From Acidobacteriota bacterium (GTDB lineage: Bacteria > Acidobacteriota > Terriglobia > Acidiferrales > UBA7541), in contig QHYJ01000176.1 in the NCBI GenBank assembly GCA_003223255.1, positions 1 to 35,009 of the forward strand: a stretch of DNA of 35,009 bases. The letters run 5' to 3'. Below the pieces are notes generated by a model. The model searched no databases, was not told where the DNA came from, and was given only the letters and a program-made list of their open reading frames with translations. The position numbers and the translations under genes were made by a program. Of this stretch, positions 15,782-25,203 are shown in pieces; the first letter of the stretch is position 1; each line of letters starts with the position of its first letter.

Positions 15782-17181
15782 TGTCAGAATCGTCGAACAC
15801 TTGTGATGAACACGATCCAAACGACAGTCGCAACTGCGTCGGCTATGCCGTCCAACAAATCGAGCTCGGCAGCATCGATGCTAGCGGCAGATTCGCGCCT
15901 GCGCCAAGAGATCCCGCGGAACGCGCGACAACCTATACTGGCTCCTCCATCGATCCCTGGCATTCTGCAGAAGACATCCGCGATGGCGGCGACTATCAGC
16001 ACACCGGCTTCGATCTCTTCTTCACCAGCGGTATCACCAACAATTTGCCCGCGATGATTCCCGTCACCATGCTCTACGGCACTCCCGAAGATGCCGCCGC
16101 GCAAATTGCCTACATCGAAAAACGCGGCTATCCCATCAGCTATATCGAAATGGGCGAAGAGCCCGACGGCAAACATACCATGCCGGAAGATTATGCCGCT
16201 CTGTACATCCAGTGGGCCGGCGCAATCCACAAGGTCGATCCAAAATTGAAACTTGGCGGCCCCATTTTCGAAGGCGTCAACAAGGACATCACGCTGTGGC
16301 CCGATTCCAAGGGCCGCATCTCGTGGATGGGCCGATTTGTCGCTTATCTAAAAGACCACCACCATCTTTCCGATCTCGCCTTCGTTTCCTTCGAGCACTA
16401 TCCGTTCGAGCCCTGTACCATCACCTGGAAGGATCTCTATCGCGAACCGCAACTCATGAAAGGCATCCTGCAAATATGGCGTGCTGACGGCGTGCCGAAA
16501 GACGTTCCCCTCATGGTCACCGAGAATCATCTCTCCTGGCAGCTCACGGGTCCCATGACCACAATTTTCGCGGCGCTTTGGCTCGCCGATAACGTCGGTT
16601 CATTTTTCGAAGGTGGCGGCGCCGCCTTTTACCACTCGCCGATTCAGCCGCAGGGAGTGAACAACACCTGCCTCGGTTGGTCATCCTGGTCGAATTTCGT
16701 CTCCAATGAAAACTACGAAATCAGAGGCTACACCTCGCCGTACTACGCGGCTCGCTTGATCAATCTCGAATGGGTGCAGCACCGCTCGGGCGTTCATCAA
16801 ATGTTTCCATCCGCAACCAACATCAAAGATGCTGACGGAAATCTCCTGGTCACTACTTACGCGCTGCATCGTCCTGACGGCAACTGGTCACTCCTGCTCG
16901 TTAATCGCGACGAAAATAATTCGCACACCGTTCGCGCCTCTTTCGAAGATGCAAAAGAAAAACGCAATTCATCTTTCTTCGGAAATGTTTTCCTCCTTAG
17001 TTTCGGCTCCGATCAATACGTCTGGATCAACGACGGCCCCAACAGCCATCCCGACCCCAATCTTCCTCCCTCCGCCGCAATCATCGACACCGACTCGCAA
17101 ACCATCTTCACGCTGCCCAAAGCCTCCATTACCGTCATCCGCGGACGATTGCGAAAGTGGCCGCAACAACTACCGGTGTAA
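15481..17181 (+). CDS. Secreted glycoside-hydrolase-like protein, discoidin plus TIM-barrel part
   Basis: Continuation of the gene beginning at 15083 in the shifted frame; the first conventional ATG is 15634. It starts with an F5/8 type C-like (discoidin) domain: PQWVIVDLQSEKQINATRIRW, then VEYWVGTDALDF, closing with SSRYVRILMSESS. A barrel-like catalytic region follows with YIEMGEEPDG (candidate acid/base Glu, at the strand 4 position of clan GH-A enzymes) and VPLMVTENHLSW (candidate nucleophile Glu). A C-terminal beta domain (WSLLLVNRDENNSHTVRASF) completes it. The fold suggests a clan A glycosidase of GH39/GH30-like type; the substrate is unknown. It is a single-gene unit, possibly for polysaccharide degradation outside the cell. 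Confidence 0.8.
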   Translation, partial: SNPYLSGKFTGESDALHPQWVIVDLQSEKQINATRIRWASPFAKTYQVEYWVGTDALDFDGGPQGQWKVFNSGKIENAQGGTQILKLADVPVSSRYVRILMSESSNTCDEHDPNDSRNCVGYAVQQIELGSIDASGRFAPAPRDPAERATTYTGSSIDPWHSAEDIRDGGDYQHTGFDLFFTSGITNNLPAMIPVTMLYGTPEDAAAQIAYIEKRGYPISYIEMGEEPDGKHTMPEDYAALYIQWAGAIHKVDPKLKLGGPIFEGVNKDITLWPDSKGRISWMGRFVAYLKDHHHLSDLAFVSFEHYPFEPCTITWKDLYREPQLMKGILQIWRADGVPKDVPLMVTENHLSWQLTGPMTTIFAALWLADNVGSFFEGGGAAFYHSPIQPQGVNNTCLGWSSWSNFVSNENYEIRGYTSPYYAARLINLEWVQHRSGVHQMFPSATNIKDADGNLLVTTYALHRPDGNWSLLLVNRDENNSHTVRASFEDAKEKRNSSFFGNVFLLSFGSDQYVWINDGPNSHPDPNLPPSAAIIDTDSQTIFTLPKASITVIRGRLRKWPQQLPV

Positions 17182-17421
17182 TCAGCAGGGGCTCCATCCG
17201 AGTCGTCGATTCTCCCATCTTCAAAAAGGATTCGCCGAAGAAGCTGCAGAGGAAACCAGAGGCTCTCGGGATAATCAACCGGCGGGCCGAGCGCAGGACC
17301 TGGAAGTAGTTTAGAAGGAATAGCGCGCTTCTTGTCGGGGCGTAGCGCGGACCGGTAGCGCGCCTGGCTTGGGAGCATCCTCGATTGCATCCTCGGTTTG
17401 CACGTCGCTCCCGGCGCGGAG

Positions 17422-18891
17422 CTATTTGCCCGAGCTGGCGCCCAAGGCTTCGTCGCGGCCGCGCCGCCGGACCTCGATGGCCAAACGCTTGATTTTCTGG
17501 TTTAGCGTCGAAAGGGGAATGAGAAACCGCTCGGCCGCTTCGGTTTGGTTCCAGTTGGTGCGCTCGAGCATGTCCACGATGATGCGGCGTTCGATCTCGT
17601 CCATGATTTGAAACAGCGAAGGTTGCGGGCTATCCGCCGCCGAGCGGGCGCCCGGCTCGCCGGGAATCGCCGCGATAAACTCCGTGAGTTGCAGCCGCAC
17701 GCCGCGAACGATCTCCTTGCTGCGAATGGCTTCGGGCAGCAAGTCCACGTCCATGCGGTTTTGCGTCGAAAGCACCACGGCGCGCTCGGCGACGTTTTCC
17801 AGTTCGCGCACATTGCCGGGCCAGTCGTAATCCATCATCAATTTCATGGCGCTCGGCGTAAACTGCAGAAGCGGCCGTTTATTTTCCAGGCAGAAGCGCT
17901 CTAGGAAATGCGTCACAAGCAGCGGCACGTCTTCGCGGCGCTCGCGGAGCGGCGGGATTTGCATGTGAATAACATTCAGGCGGTGGAACAAATCTTCGCG
18001 GAAGCGGCCCTCGCGCACCAGCGTGAGCAGATCGACGTTCGAAGCGGCCACAATGCGCACGTCCACCCTAATTTGTTCGGTGCCGCCCAGGCGCATGAAT
18101 TCGCGCTCCTGGATGACGCGCAGCAGCTTGGCTTGCGTTTCCGCGCTGATGGTGGCGATTTCATCAAAGAAAATGGTGCCCTGATCGGCCACTTCGAAGA
18201 GGCCTTTTTTCGAAACTACAGCACTGGTGAAAGCGCCTTTTACGTGGCCGAACAGCTGCGATTCAAGAAGATCAACGGGGATGGAGCCGGTATTGACGGG
18301 CACGAAGGCTTTGTCCGCGCGCGGAGAAGCCGAGTGCAGCGCTTTGGCAATAAGTTCCTTGCCCGTGCCGCTCTCGCCGCTGATGAGCACGGTAGACCGC
18401 GAAGGCGCCACTTGGGCCACGAGATCCAGCAGCACCTGCATCTTGTCGCTCTTGCCTACGATGTTCGGGAAATTGAAGCGCTGCTTGAGGGCGCGCTTGA
18501 GATGGATATTTTCGTCGCGTAGGCGGCGCGATTCCACGGCTTGCGCCACCTGGGCGAGCAGTTCATCGTTGGACCAAGGCTTGGTGATGTAATCCATTGC
18601 GCCGTTTTTGAAAGCGGCGCGCGCCATATCGATGGAGCCGTAAGCGGTGATCAGGACAACGGAGAGGTCCGGGTCGCGGCGGCGAATTTCCTTCAGCATG
18701 TCAAGGCCGTTGCGGTCCGGCAGGCTGACGTCCAACAGCAAAAGGTCGAAGGGCTGCTCTTCCAGCTTGGCGAGGCCGGATTCGCCGGTTTCGGCACTGG
18801 CTACGCCGTAGCCTTCGCCCCTCAGCAGAACTTCCAGGCCCTCGCGAATTTCGCATTCGTCGTCGACGACCAGAATGGAACCCTTAGACAT
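17422..18891 (-). CDS. Sigma-54-dependent response regulator (NtrC type)
   Basis: A 489-residue cytoplasmic transcription activator in three domains. The receiver (1-120) has D10-D11, phosphoacceptor D54 and K104. The AAA+ domain has Walker A GESGTGKE, the sigma-54 loop as GAFTSA at 219-224 (consensus GAFTGA), Walker B GTIFFDE, and the arginine-finger region LFHRLNVIHMQIPPLRERRED. The Fis-type helix-turn-helix is NWNQTEAAERFLIPLSTLNQKIKRL near the C-terminus. ATG 18891 starts directly at the receiver; longer upstream starts would lie in the kinase gene. It overlaps the histidine kinase by 8 bases, so the two form a coupled two-component pair. Targets are unknown, but a candidate sigma-54 promoter precedes the kinase, suggesting autoregulation. 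Confidence 0.93.
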   Translation of the reverse strand: MSKGSILVVDDECEIREGLEVLLRGEGYGVASAETGESGLAKLEEQPFDLLLLDVSLPDRNGLDMLKEIRRRDPDLSVVLITAYGSIDMARAAFKNGAMDYITKPWSNDELLAQVAQAVESRRLRDENIHLKRALKQRFNFPNIVGKSDKMQVLLDLVAQVAPSRSTVLISGESGTGKELIAKALHSASPRADKAFVPVNTGSIPVDLLESQLFGHVKGAFTSAVVSKKGLFEVADQGTIFFDEIATISAETQAKLLRVIQEREFMRLGGTEQIRVDVRIVAASNVDLLTLVREGRFREDLFHRLNVIHMQIPPLRERREDVPLLVTHFLERFCLENKRPLLQFTPSAMKLMMDYDWPGNVRELENVAERAVVLSTQNRMDVDLLPEAIRSKEIVRGVRLQLTEFIAAIPGEPGARSAADSPQPSLFQIMDEIERRIIVDMLERTNWNQTEAAERFLIPLSTLNQKIKRLAIEVRRRGRDEALGASSGK

Positions 18892-21703
18892 GAGCCGCTT
18901 TCCTGGCTGCGGGGAATTCGACGTGGAACGAAGTGCCCTTCCCGGGGGTCGACCGCACATCAATCTTTCCCGCGTGCTCTTTGATAATACCGTAGCTCAC
19001 CGAGAGCCCCAGGCCGGTGCCGCGGCCGTTGGCCTTGGTGGTGAAGAAAGGATCAAAGATGCGGTTGATGTCTTCTCGGGCGATTCCTCCGCCGGTGTCC
19101 GCGATTTCGATTTCCACGCTGCCATTGTGCGCGGCGGTGCGAACTTCCAGCATGCCACCGCTGGGCATGGCATCGCGCGCGTTCAAAAAGAGATTCAAGA
19201 AGACCTGCTGCAGCTTGTTCGCGGAGCCGTGCACGGGCGGCAAGGACTCGGAGAGTTCTTTCACCACTTGAATCTGCGACGTCTTCAGCGGATGGGCCAC
19301 CAGCGAGAGAGTTTCCTCGACCACGTGGTTTACGTCCACGCTCGCCGCTTCGGCCGCCCCGGTGCGTGAGAAATTGAGCAGATTGTTGACAATCTCGCTG
19401 GCGCGGAACGTCTGCTTGACGATCTTATCGATGATCGACTGGCGCGGGTCGCCTTCCGGCATCTGCTTGGCCAGCATTTGGATGTAATTCGAAATCACCG
19501 CCAGCGGCGTGTTCACTTCATGCGCCACGCCGGCAGCGAGCAGGCCAAGGGAGGTCAGCTTTTCCGTCTGCGTCATTTGCTCTTCCATGCGCTCGCGCTG
19601 CGTCACATCGTCAAAGAGCAGCAGCCGTCCAATGCGTTCATTGGACTTGCTGACCAGCGGCGTGATGGAGACGTTCAACGTCAAATGCTTTCCCTGGTGA
19701 TGGAGTCTCTGTTTATAGATGCCGGTAATGTGTTCCTGGTCGCCGCGGGCGGCAATTTCCTGTGCCAATTCCTCCGGAAGCAGGGAGCTGAGCCTGCGGC
19801 CCACCGCGTCGCGGCGCAGGACTCCGAACAGCTGCTCCATGCGCGTGTTCCAGGATTCGACGATGCCCTCCAAATCCACCGCGAGCACGCCCACGTTCAA
19901 GGATTCCACGATGTTTTCGCTGAAATCCTTAAGGCGAGCAATTTCCAGCGCTTTCTGTTCAAGAGAGCTGTAAAGTTGGGCGTTATCGAGCGCAACGGCA
20001 ACATAACCTGCGATGGTTTCCACCAACTCGACATCGTCGCTCGAAAGGAAATCCCCGTCAACCGTTTTGCCAAGGCCGAGAACGGCGACGGTGTGCTCGC
20101 GAATGCGGCAGGGAATGAAATAGTTCAGATCCAATTGTTCCAGAGTCCCGCGGACGGAGTCGCTCACGTCTTTCGCCGCACGGGGCGACTCAAAGAAGAG
20201 CGCCCCCCGGGCGAACTCGGGCCGGGCCGGATCGAGGAAGCTAAGATCCATGGACCCCGAAAGACGCACGCCCATGGAGCGCGCGAGGCGCATCGTGCCG
20301 GGTTGCTCGGGGTCGTCCACGAAAATCGCCAGGCGATCCACCAGCAGCGTTTGCGAGATGCGGTCCATCACCGAACCCAGCATCGGATCAAGGCGCACTT
20401 CGTTGGTCAGCGTGCGGCCAAATTCGATCAAGGTGCGGCGGTAGTCGAGCCGGTCGCGGTAAAAGAAGCGATCGAGGCGCGCTTGAATCCATTCGCGGAA
20501 GGGCTGAAACAAGAACGCGGCAATGACCATCGCGATCATGCCGCCAACCGGCCCCGTGGCGGGAGCGTGGAAGAAATAAGTGATAAGGGCCACGAGCGAA
20601 AAATAAACCGTGGCCACAGCGGCGGTGGCCGCGGTGTATGCCAAGCCGCGCTTGAAAATAATGTCCACGTCCATCAGGCGGTAGCGAATAATGGCATAGG
20701 CAAAGCACAGAGGAATGAGTACGAGGCTTACCACAGTGAGCTTCATCCAAACAGGCGGCGCAAGACCGAACAAGGGCGGAAGAATGTATAGGAGCGACAC
20801 GGGGAGGCTGCCAGCCAGTGTGCCGCCCGTGAGCCACTTGAGCTGCTGCCGAAGAACACCGGAGGGCGCTTCGCGGTAATTCCGGTAGAAGACAACGCCC
20901 GCGGCAATGAAGCAAGCCGCGAGATAGGCAAACTCAAGTTTATCCAGCAACAGATAAGCGCCGAGCCACGGCACAAATCCCAAAGCGGCCAGCGCCGTGC
21001 TTACATGAACCAGCAGCAAAACCAGGGGCAGGAGATAGACGGCCAGCAGTTTCGCTGTGGCGCGCGCCTTCGATTCGGTCCGTCCAGGAAAGACCAAAGC
21101 GAAATGGAGCAACAAGCCGGGCACCAGCAAACGCGCCACGACTTCGGACCAATAAATCTCCCAGTCGAAAGCGTCCAGTTTTCCGCTGAAGTGGAACGAC
21201 CAAAGGCTGAAAGAAGCCAGGCAAAAAATGTAGAAGTGCACGGCCCGGGGAGCATTCCACCGGCGGACGAAAATGAACAGGCCGATGAACAGGTAAAACA
21301 AGCCGACAACGCGAAGGTAATTTTCAATGGCCAAGGGCTTAACAGCAGGAGCGGTCACCAGGGGCGTTTCAAACTCTTCCCCATTGCGGGAGAGCTTGTA
21401 GTGGACAATGGTCCAGAGGCCGGCGCGATCTAGCCGCCGAGCCACGTCTGCTGCTCTAGTGATAGAAGCATCGTTAAATGCCAGCAGGATATCGCCAGGG
21501 CGAATGGCGGTATGACTGGCGGGAGAATTGGGCTCAATAGACTCGGCTTTGACGCCGTGGTCGGTGTCCAGCCAAATCACGCCATCGTAGACCTGCTCGT
21601 AGCGGGAGCGCTGGTCAAAATTCAATAGGGCAAAAATGACCGCCGCCAGCGTGGCGAGCGCCAGCACCACCACTCCGAGACTGACTCGCAGGTTCTGCTT
21701 CAT
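18884..21703 (-). CDS. Membrane sensor histidine kinase with PDZ, GAF and PAS domains
   Basis: A 939-residue hybrid-free kinase. After a first membrane helix (LGVVVLALATLAAVIFALL) a periplasmic PDZ-like domain (about 45-120; AESIEPNSPASHTAIRPGDI) precedes about eight further membrane helices (to about residue 390). Then follow a GAF domain (GRTLTNEVRLDPMLGSVMDRI onward), a PAS domain (NIVESLNVGVLAVDLEGIVE), the HisKA dimerisation helix with H728 (GVAHEVNTPL), and an ATPase domain with N-box LNLFLNARDAM and G-boxes DTGGGIA and GTGLGLSV. It would phosphorylate the overlapping NtrC-type regulator. The stimulus is probably membrane or periplasmic state, inferred from the PDZ sensor. ATG 21703 is preferred to the in-frame TTG at 21715; neither has a strong Shine-Dalgarno. 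Confidence 0.92.
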   Translation of the reverse strand: MKQNLRVSLGVVVLALATLAAVIFALLNFDQRSRYEQVYDGVIWLDTDHGVKAESIEPNSPASHTAIRPGDILLAFNDASITRAADVARRLDRAGLWTIVHYKLSRNGEEFETPLVTAPAVKPLAIENYLRVVGLFYLFIGLFIFVRRWNAPRAVHFYIFCLASFSLWSFHFSGKLDAFDWEIYWSEVVARLLVPGLLLHFALVFPGRTESKARATAKLLAVYLLPLVLLLVHVSTALAALGFVPWLGAYLLLDKLEFAYLAACFIAAGVVFYRNYREAPSGVLRQQLKWLTGGTLAGSLPVSLLYILPPLFGLAPPVWMKLTVVSLVLIPLCFAYAIIRYRLMDVDIIFKRGLAYTAATAAVATVYFSLVALITYFFHAPATGPVGGMIAMVIAAFLFQPFREWIQARLDRFFYRDRLDYRRTLIEFGRTLTNEVRLDPMLGSVMDRISQTLLVDRLAIFVDDPEQPGTMRLARSMGVRLSGSMDLSFLDPARPEFARGALFFESPRAAKDVSDSVRGTLEQLDLNYFIPCRIREHTVAVLGLGKTVDGDFLSSDDVELVETIAGYVAVALDNAQLYSSLEQKALEIARLKDFSENIVESLNVGVLAVDLEGIVESWNTRMEQLFGVLRRDAVGRRLSSLLPEELAQEIAARGDQEHITGIYKQRLHHQGKHLTLNVSITPLVSKSNERIGRLLLFDDVTQRERMEEQMTQTEKLTSLGLLAAGVAHEVNTPLAVISNYIQMLAKQMPEGDPRQSIIDKIVKQTFRASEIVNNLLNFSRTGAAEAASVDVNHVVEETLSLVAHPLKTSQIQVVKELSESLPPVHGSANKLQQVFLNLFLNARDAMPSGGMLEVRTAAHNGSVEIEIADTGGGIAREDINRIFDPFFTTKANGRGTGLGLSVSYGIIKEHAGKIDVRSTPGKGTSFHVEFPAARKAAHV

Positions 21704-21742
21704 GACCGTCAGCAAATCGACAAGCGAAGACTACAATCCGGT

Positions 21743-21758
21743 AGCAAGCCAATGTCCA
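21743..21758 (-). promoter_or_regulatory. Candidate sigma-54 (-24/-12) promoter before the histidine kinase
   Basis: On the minus strand TGGACATTGGCTTGCT has the invariant GG and GC exactly ten bases apart and a consensus TTGCT -12 element. The -24 element matches only TGG of TGGCAC. It lies 40 bases before the kinase ATG. With a sigma-54 activator encoded in the operon, self-regulation is plausible. Confidence 0.35.
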
Positions 21759-21886
21759 CTGTTTGTTAGATTAGCACAACGCCAACCCTTGCGTATTCAA
21801 TAGCATACGGGCGTGGCGGGCCGGCCAGCCCCGGTTCATCCAGTTTCCGGGAGGGTGGATACAGCTTTTGAGAACTTCCGAACTCA

Positions 21887-23632
21887 CTAGAACTGCACGC
21901 TCAGCCCGCCCCGAAAGGTCCGGAAGGCGGGGACGAGGACGACGTGGCCATCCCTGCTACTGGTTGAAACATAGCCCTGTGCCAACAAATTGTCGCAGTC
22001 TGCGATAGCCTCCCATCTTCCTAAAGCCCATTTTGGTAGCGGCTGGCGAACCATCAGATGGAAATAGGGATCCATCTGATAAAGGGACTCGCCGAAACCA
22101 TCGAGACGCGAGACCGCCTGACCGCTAATCCACTTGTATCCTGCGTGAACCTTGGTGCCGAACCGCGGCACCTTGGCCGAGATGCCAGCGCCAAGGGAGT
22201 GGCGCGGAACCGTCTGCAGCACATCCCGCAGCAGGTTGTCCACGTCATTTACCGGCGCAAGGGTGCTGGCGATGGAATAAAGCGCAGTGAGTTCGGTGTC
22301 GCCTTCCAGTTTCTTTCGAAAGGCCACGCGCGCTCCCCACCTGCTGGAGGCGCCGCTGTCATACGCAAATCCCTTCGAGAAATAATCCTGGAAGTAATCG
22401 GTGGCGGGCAAAGCGTCATGGCCCAAACCATAGACGGCCGTGTGGCGGTTGTCGTCGTGGAAGCCTGCGAACTGAAGAACGCCGTTCCCGCCCATCTTGC
22501 GATTTGCAGCGAGTTCCTCGTGCCAGCCGTTCTGCAACACCGGGCGGCCATCCCGCATGAGCAAAGCCGGGAACGCGTCCAGCTCGTTCAAAGCCGACGC
22601 CAGCATGGTGTTCTGTTGGGGATCCGCGGCTTCCAGCGGCCCAAGCGCGGTGGGCATCGAAGCAAAAATCAGCTCGGTATACCAACCTTGAGAAACCTGG
22701 TAGTTAAGCTGTGCGCGCGGACGCAGGGAGGAGGCCGTGGCGCCAAGTCCGACCAGAACATATTCGCCGCCGTAGCGCAGCAGCAAGCGATTGCCGAGCG
22801 ACAGGGCACCGCCTTGATCCAATCGCACACCGCGGAAGTTCGGCCCATCGGGCCCGATCTTGGATTCTCGTAACACCAGCGCCGTGTGCGGGCCTGCGCC
22901 GAGAGTGCCGGTCGGTAGCCAAACCGTGGCGATGCCGCCGCCAGGCGCGTATTCGTCATAGCTCATTTGCCCGGCGAAGAGGAGGCTACTCCGCCCTCCG
23001 AGTTTCTGGTTGTAAGCCACGGCAGTGGCGGGCGCAGGAGCAATACTGGAGGCAGAAGCAGCCCGGCGCGCTCCGTCTGTGAACTCCATGCGAACGCGCG
23101 GCACCTCGGGTCTGTGGTTTTCCCCTCTTAGCGCGGAGAGGGAATTGGATTCGTCCATCCATTCCAGAACCGGCCGCGCCGAGGCCGCGGAGCGCAGCAC
23201 CCATTTCCAATCATCGGGATTCGTGGGCGCATTCGAAGGCATGCGGCGGAGCTGCTCCAGAGTCGCGTACATGGATTCCAGTTCCACGCGAACCACGGTA
23301 GTCAAATTGGGACTCACACGAACGTGTTTTTCGAGGGTGGGAAGAAATCCGGCAAGGGTAACGCGCAAGGTGTACAGGCCGGGGACAAGCTTGTTGCCTT
23401 GGAAAATGCCTTGCGTGTTCGTCAGCAGGCTGTGCGGCGCAGCAGCTCCCAAAAATTCAGGAGCCAGCTCGACGCTCGCGCCCATCTGCGGCGTACCCGC
23501 CGTATCACGCACCACTCCCGCAAGCTTGCCAAGGACGGGCTTGGCTTGCGCGGCCGCTGGTTTCGCAACGAATGGGGAAACAGCAGCGGTTAGGACCAGG
23601 GCCCCCAGGACTCGGAGTCGCCCTTGTTTCAC
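21887..23632 (-). CDS. Outer-membrane beta-barrel protein with carboxypeptidase-regulatory-like N-domain
   Basis: A 581-residue secreted protein. It has a signal peptide (VLGALVLTAAVSPFVAKPAAAQA), then a carboxypeptidase regulatory-like domain at about 35-115 (LAGVVRDTAGTPQMGASVEL, with GLYTLRVTLAGF), a domain typical of acidobacterial TonB-dependent receptor relatives. The remainder is beta-strand-rich with alternating patterns (AQLNYQVSQGWYTELIFASMP, AGYKWISGQ) and ends GGLSVQF, an aromatic terminal residue as expected for barrel insertion. No TonB plug is obvious, so it may be a barrel without TonB dependence. The GTG start at 23632 is five bases after the GWxTD stop, with GGGAGG overlapping that stop, so the two are co-translated. 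Its ligand is unknown. Confidence 0.75.
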   Translation of the reverse strand: MKQGRLRVLGALVLTAAVSPFVAKPAAAQAKPVLGKLAGVVRDTAGTPQMGASVELAPEFLGAAAPHSLLTNTQGIFQGNKLVPGLYTLRVTLAGFLPTLEKHVRVSPNLTTVVRVELESMYATLEQLRRMPSNAPTNPDDWKWVLRSAASARPVLEWMDESNSLSALRGENHRPEVPRVRMEFTDGARRAASASSIAPAPATAVAYNQKLGGRSSLLFAGQMSYDEYAPGGGIATVWLPTGTLGAGPHTALVLRESKIGPDGPNFRGVRLDQGGALSLGNRLLLRYGGEYVLVGLGATASSLRPRAQLNYQVSQGWYTELIFASMPTALGPLEAADPQQNTMLASALNELDAFPALLMRDGRPVLQNGWHEELAANRKMGGNGVLQFAGFHDDNRHTAVYGLGHDALPATDYFQDYFSKGFAYDSGASSRWGARVAFRKKLEGDTELTALYSIASTLAPVNDVDNLLRDVLQTVPRHSLGAGISAKVPRFGTKVHAGYKWISGQAVSRLDGFGESLYQMDPYFHLMVRQPLPKWALGRWEAIADCDNLLAQGYVSTSSRDGHVVLVPAFRTFRGGLSVQF

Positions 23633-23637
23633 GTCTT

Positions 23638-25203
23638 TTACCTCCCCGGTGCGGTGCTCGCGGTGGTCTTGACTACTTGCGGCGCCTTCACGGTGAAATC
23701 CGCAGTACGCGAAATGGTCTGATTGGAATGCACATCCGTGGCGTCCACTTCCAGCGTGTACTTGCCTGGTGGAAGCGTGGCGAGAGGCAAGAAACGCTCG
23801 ATGGTGATCTGCTCCCCGGTCTGCTTCAGGTCTTCGGACGTTTCCTTGAACTGCATGCCCGGTACGGGCTCATTTCCCCTCTTAACCGTAAATTGGAAAT
23901 TCGCGCTGGATTTGTGCGTAGCATCATCCGGCTTCAAGTTGTAAACCTGCATGTAAATGCCGAGACGGTCGGCTGTAGTGAAATCGCCCTCCAGCCGCGG
24001 CCGGACCTTAGACGAGCCCAACACAAACTGGCCGGTGCCGATTTGCTTCGCGGGTACCTGCTCGATCTGGTCGGCAAGGATCAACGAGCTGGCTTCGAGC
24101 TTGTCGTCCTGATAGCGGGGGACGGCCAGGCGGTTGTTGACCGCGCCGATGTTTCCGCTCTGGACATCTTTCAGCACCAAATCCAGGCGATAGAGTCCCG
24201 GACGCAGCGGGACGGCCTTTTGATAAATCGATTGCAACTTCAAGGATTGCTGGAAGAGGCTGTCCGGAAAATCACGACTCACGGAATCCTCAAAAGTCTG
24301 CACCACCCGGCCGGTGAGCGTCGTGATGCGTCCGAAAATATTGAGCATTGCGGAGTGAATGCCGTCTTTTGCCTGGAAGGAGAGCTGGCTGTTGGGAATT
24401 TGTATGGTGATGGGGACGAGGACCGTGTCGTTGGTGACCTTCAGGTAATCGGTGCGCCAGTTGAAGTGCATCTGATCGCGGACGATGCGCGAGGTCACTA
24501 CCGCTTCCAAGTCCTTGAACTTGACTTCGGGAGGCTTTTGGACTTTGGCGTAGAGCTCAAGGCGGTTGAACTCGTCCATGCTGGCCGGCGTCCCACCGAG
24601 AGAGGTGGGAAGGTTCGTGCCGTCCGAGCGCGTGAAGCGATCCGTCTTCGAAGCCATGCCCATGGATTCCAGCAAGCTCAGACCCGCCCCGGGAACGTGC
24701 AAGAGCGCGTCCTTTTCCGAGGGATCCATGGTCAGGTGGTATTCGCCCGAGCCGCTGGGATCGACGAATTCCAGGATAATGTTCTCGCCTATGCCTTCCA
24801 GGTAGCGCCAGCGCCAGGTTTCCCATGGGTACGTAGTAGTGGAGCCTCCACCCTCTTCCATCGGTCGGTCGTAGGTGCCGCCGGTCGGGTGCGACTCAAT
24901 TTCGTCCGGCCGACCCCACATGATGTACATGCGGCCACGATCGGTTTTCCAGCCAGGGATGCCCGAAGCAAAATGTTCGTTCGCGTAAGCAATCCGGCGG
25001 TAATGCTCTTCCTTGAAATCGTTGTCCGGGAGGTCGGGATTGCTGCTGCGGCGCAGCCAGAACTGCTCGATAAATTGCTCGCGCTCTTCGTTGGTCTCCA
25101 ACTGCAGGAAGGCATTGCGCTCTTCGGGAGTAATGATGTACGCCACGTCTTCGTTGAGCCACTGCTTGTAGGCGCTATCGAGTTCCTTCAAGGTGCGCTT
25201 CAT
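23638..25203 (-). CDS. GWxTD domain-containing protein
   Basis: A 521-residue protein of a family common in Acidobacteriota and Bacteroidota but without known biochemical function. The N-terminal GWxTD domain is clear: KQWLNEDVAYIITPEERNAF (14-32), REQFIEQFWLRR, and GWKTDRGRMYIMWGRPDEI at 84-102. The long C-terminal region is beta-rich and reads like stacked Ig-like domains (GLYRLDLVLKDVQSGNIGAV, LPPGKYTLEVDATDVHSNQ). Family members are secreted, and the frame upstream of ATG 25203 encodes a plausible mature N-terminus with an ALA cleavage site (to about 25290) that is then cut by a stop. The native signal peptide therefore seems lost or deleted. ATG 25203 lacks a Shine-Dalgarno. It is followed by the barrel gene. 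Confidence 0.85.
   Translation of the reverse strand: MKRTLKELDSAYKQWLNEDVAYIITPEERNAFLQLETNEEREQFIEQFWLRRSSNPDLPDNDFKEEHYRRIAYANEHFASGIPGWKTDRGRMYIMWGRPDEIESHPTGGTYDRPMEEGGGSTTTYPWETWRWRYLEGIGENIILEFVDPSGSGEYHLTMDPSEKDALLHVPGAGLSLLESMGMASKTDRFTRSDGTNLPTSLGGTPASMDEFNRLELYAKVQKPPEVKFKDLEAVVTSRIVRDQMHFNWRTDYLKVTNDTVLVPITIQIPNSQLSFQAKDGIHSAMLNIFGRITTLTGRVVQTFEDSVSRDFPDSLFQQSLKLQSIYQKAVPLRPGLYRLDLVLKDVQSGNIGAVNNRLAVPRYQDDKLEASSLILADQIEQVPAKQIGTGQFVLGSSKVRPRLEGDFTTADRLGIYMQVYNLKPDDATHKSSANFQFTVKRGNEPVPGMQFKETSEDLKQTGEQITIERFLPLATLPPGKYTLEVDATDVHSNQTISRTADFTVKAPQVVKTTASTAPGR

Noticed and set aside
19478-20791. 437-codon plus-strand open frame
   Set aside because: Antisense to the histidine kinase, whose PAS, GAF and kinase motifs are unambiguous; His/Gln/Arg-rich composition is typical of a GC-rich shadow frame.
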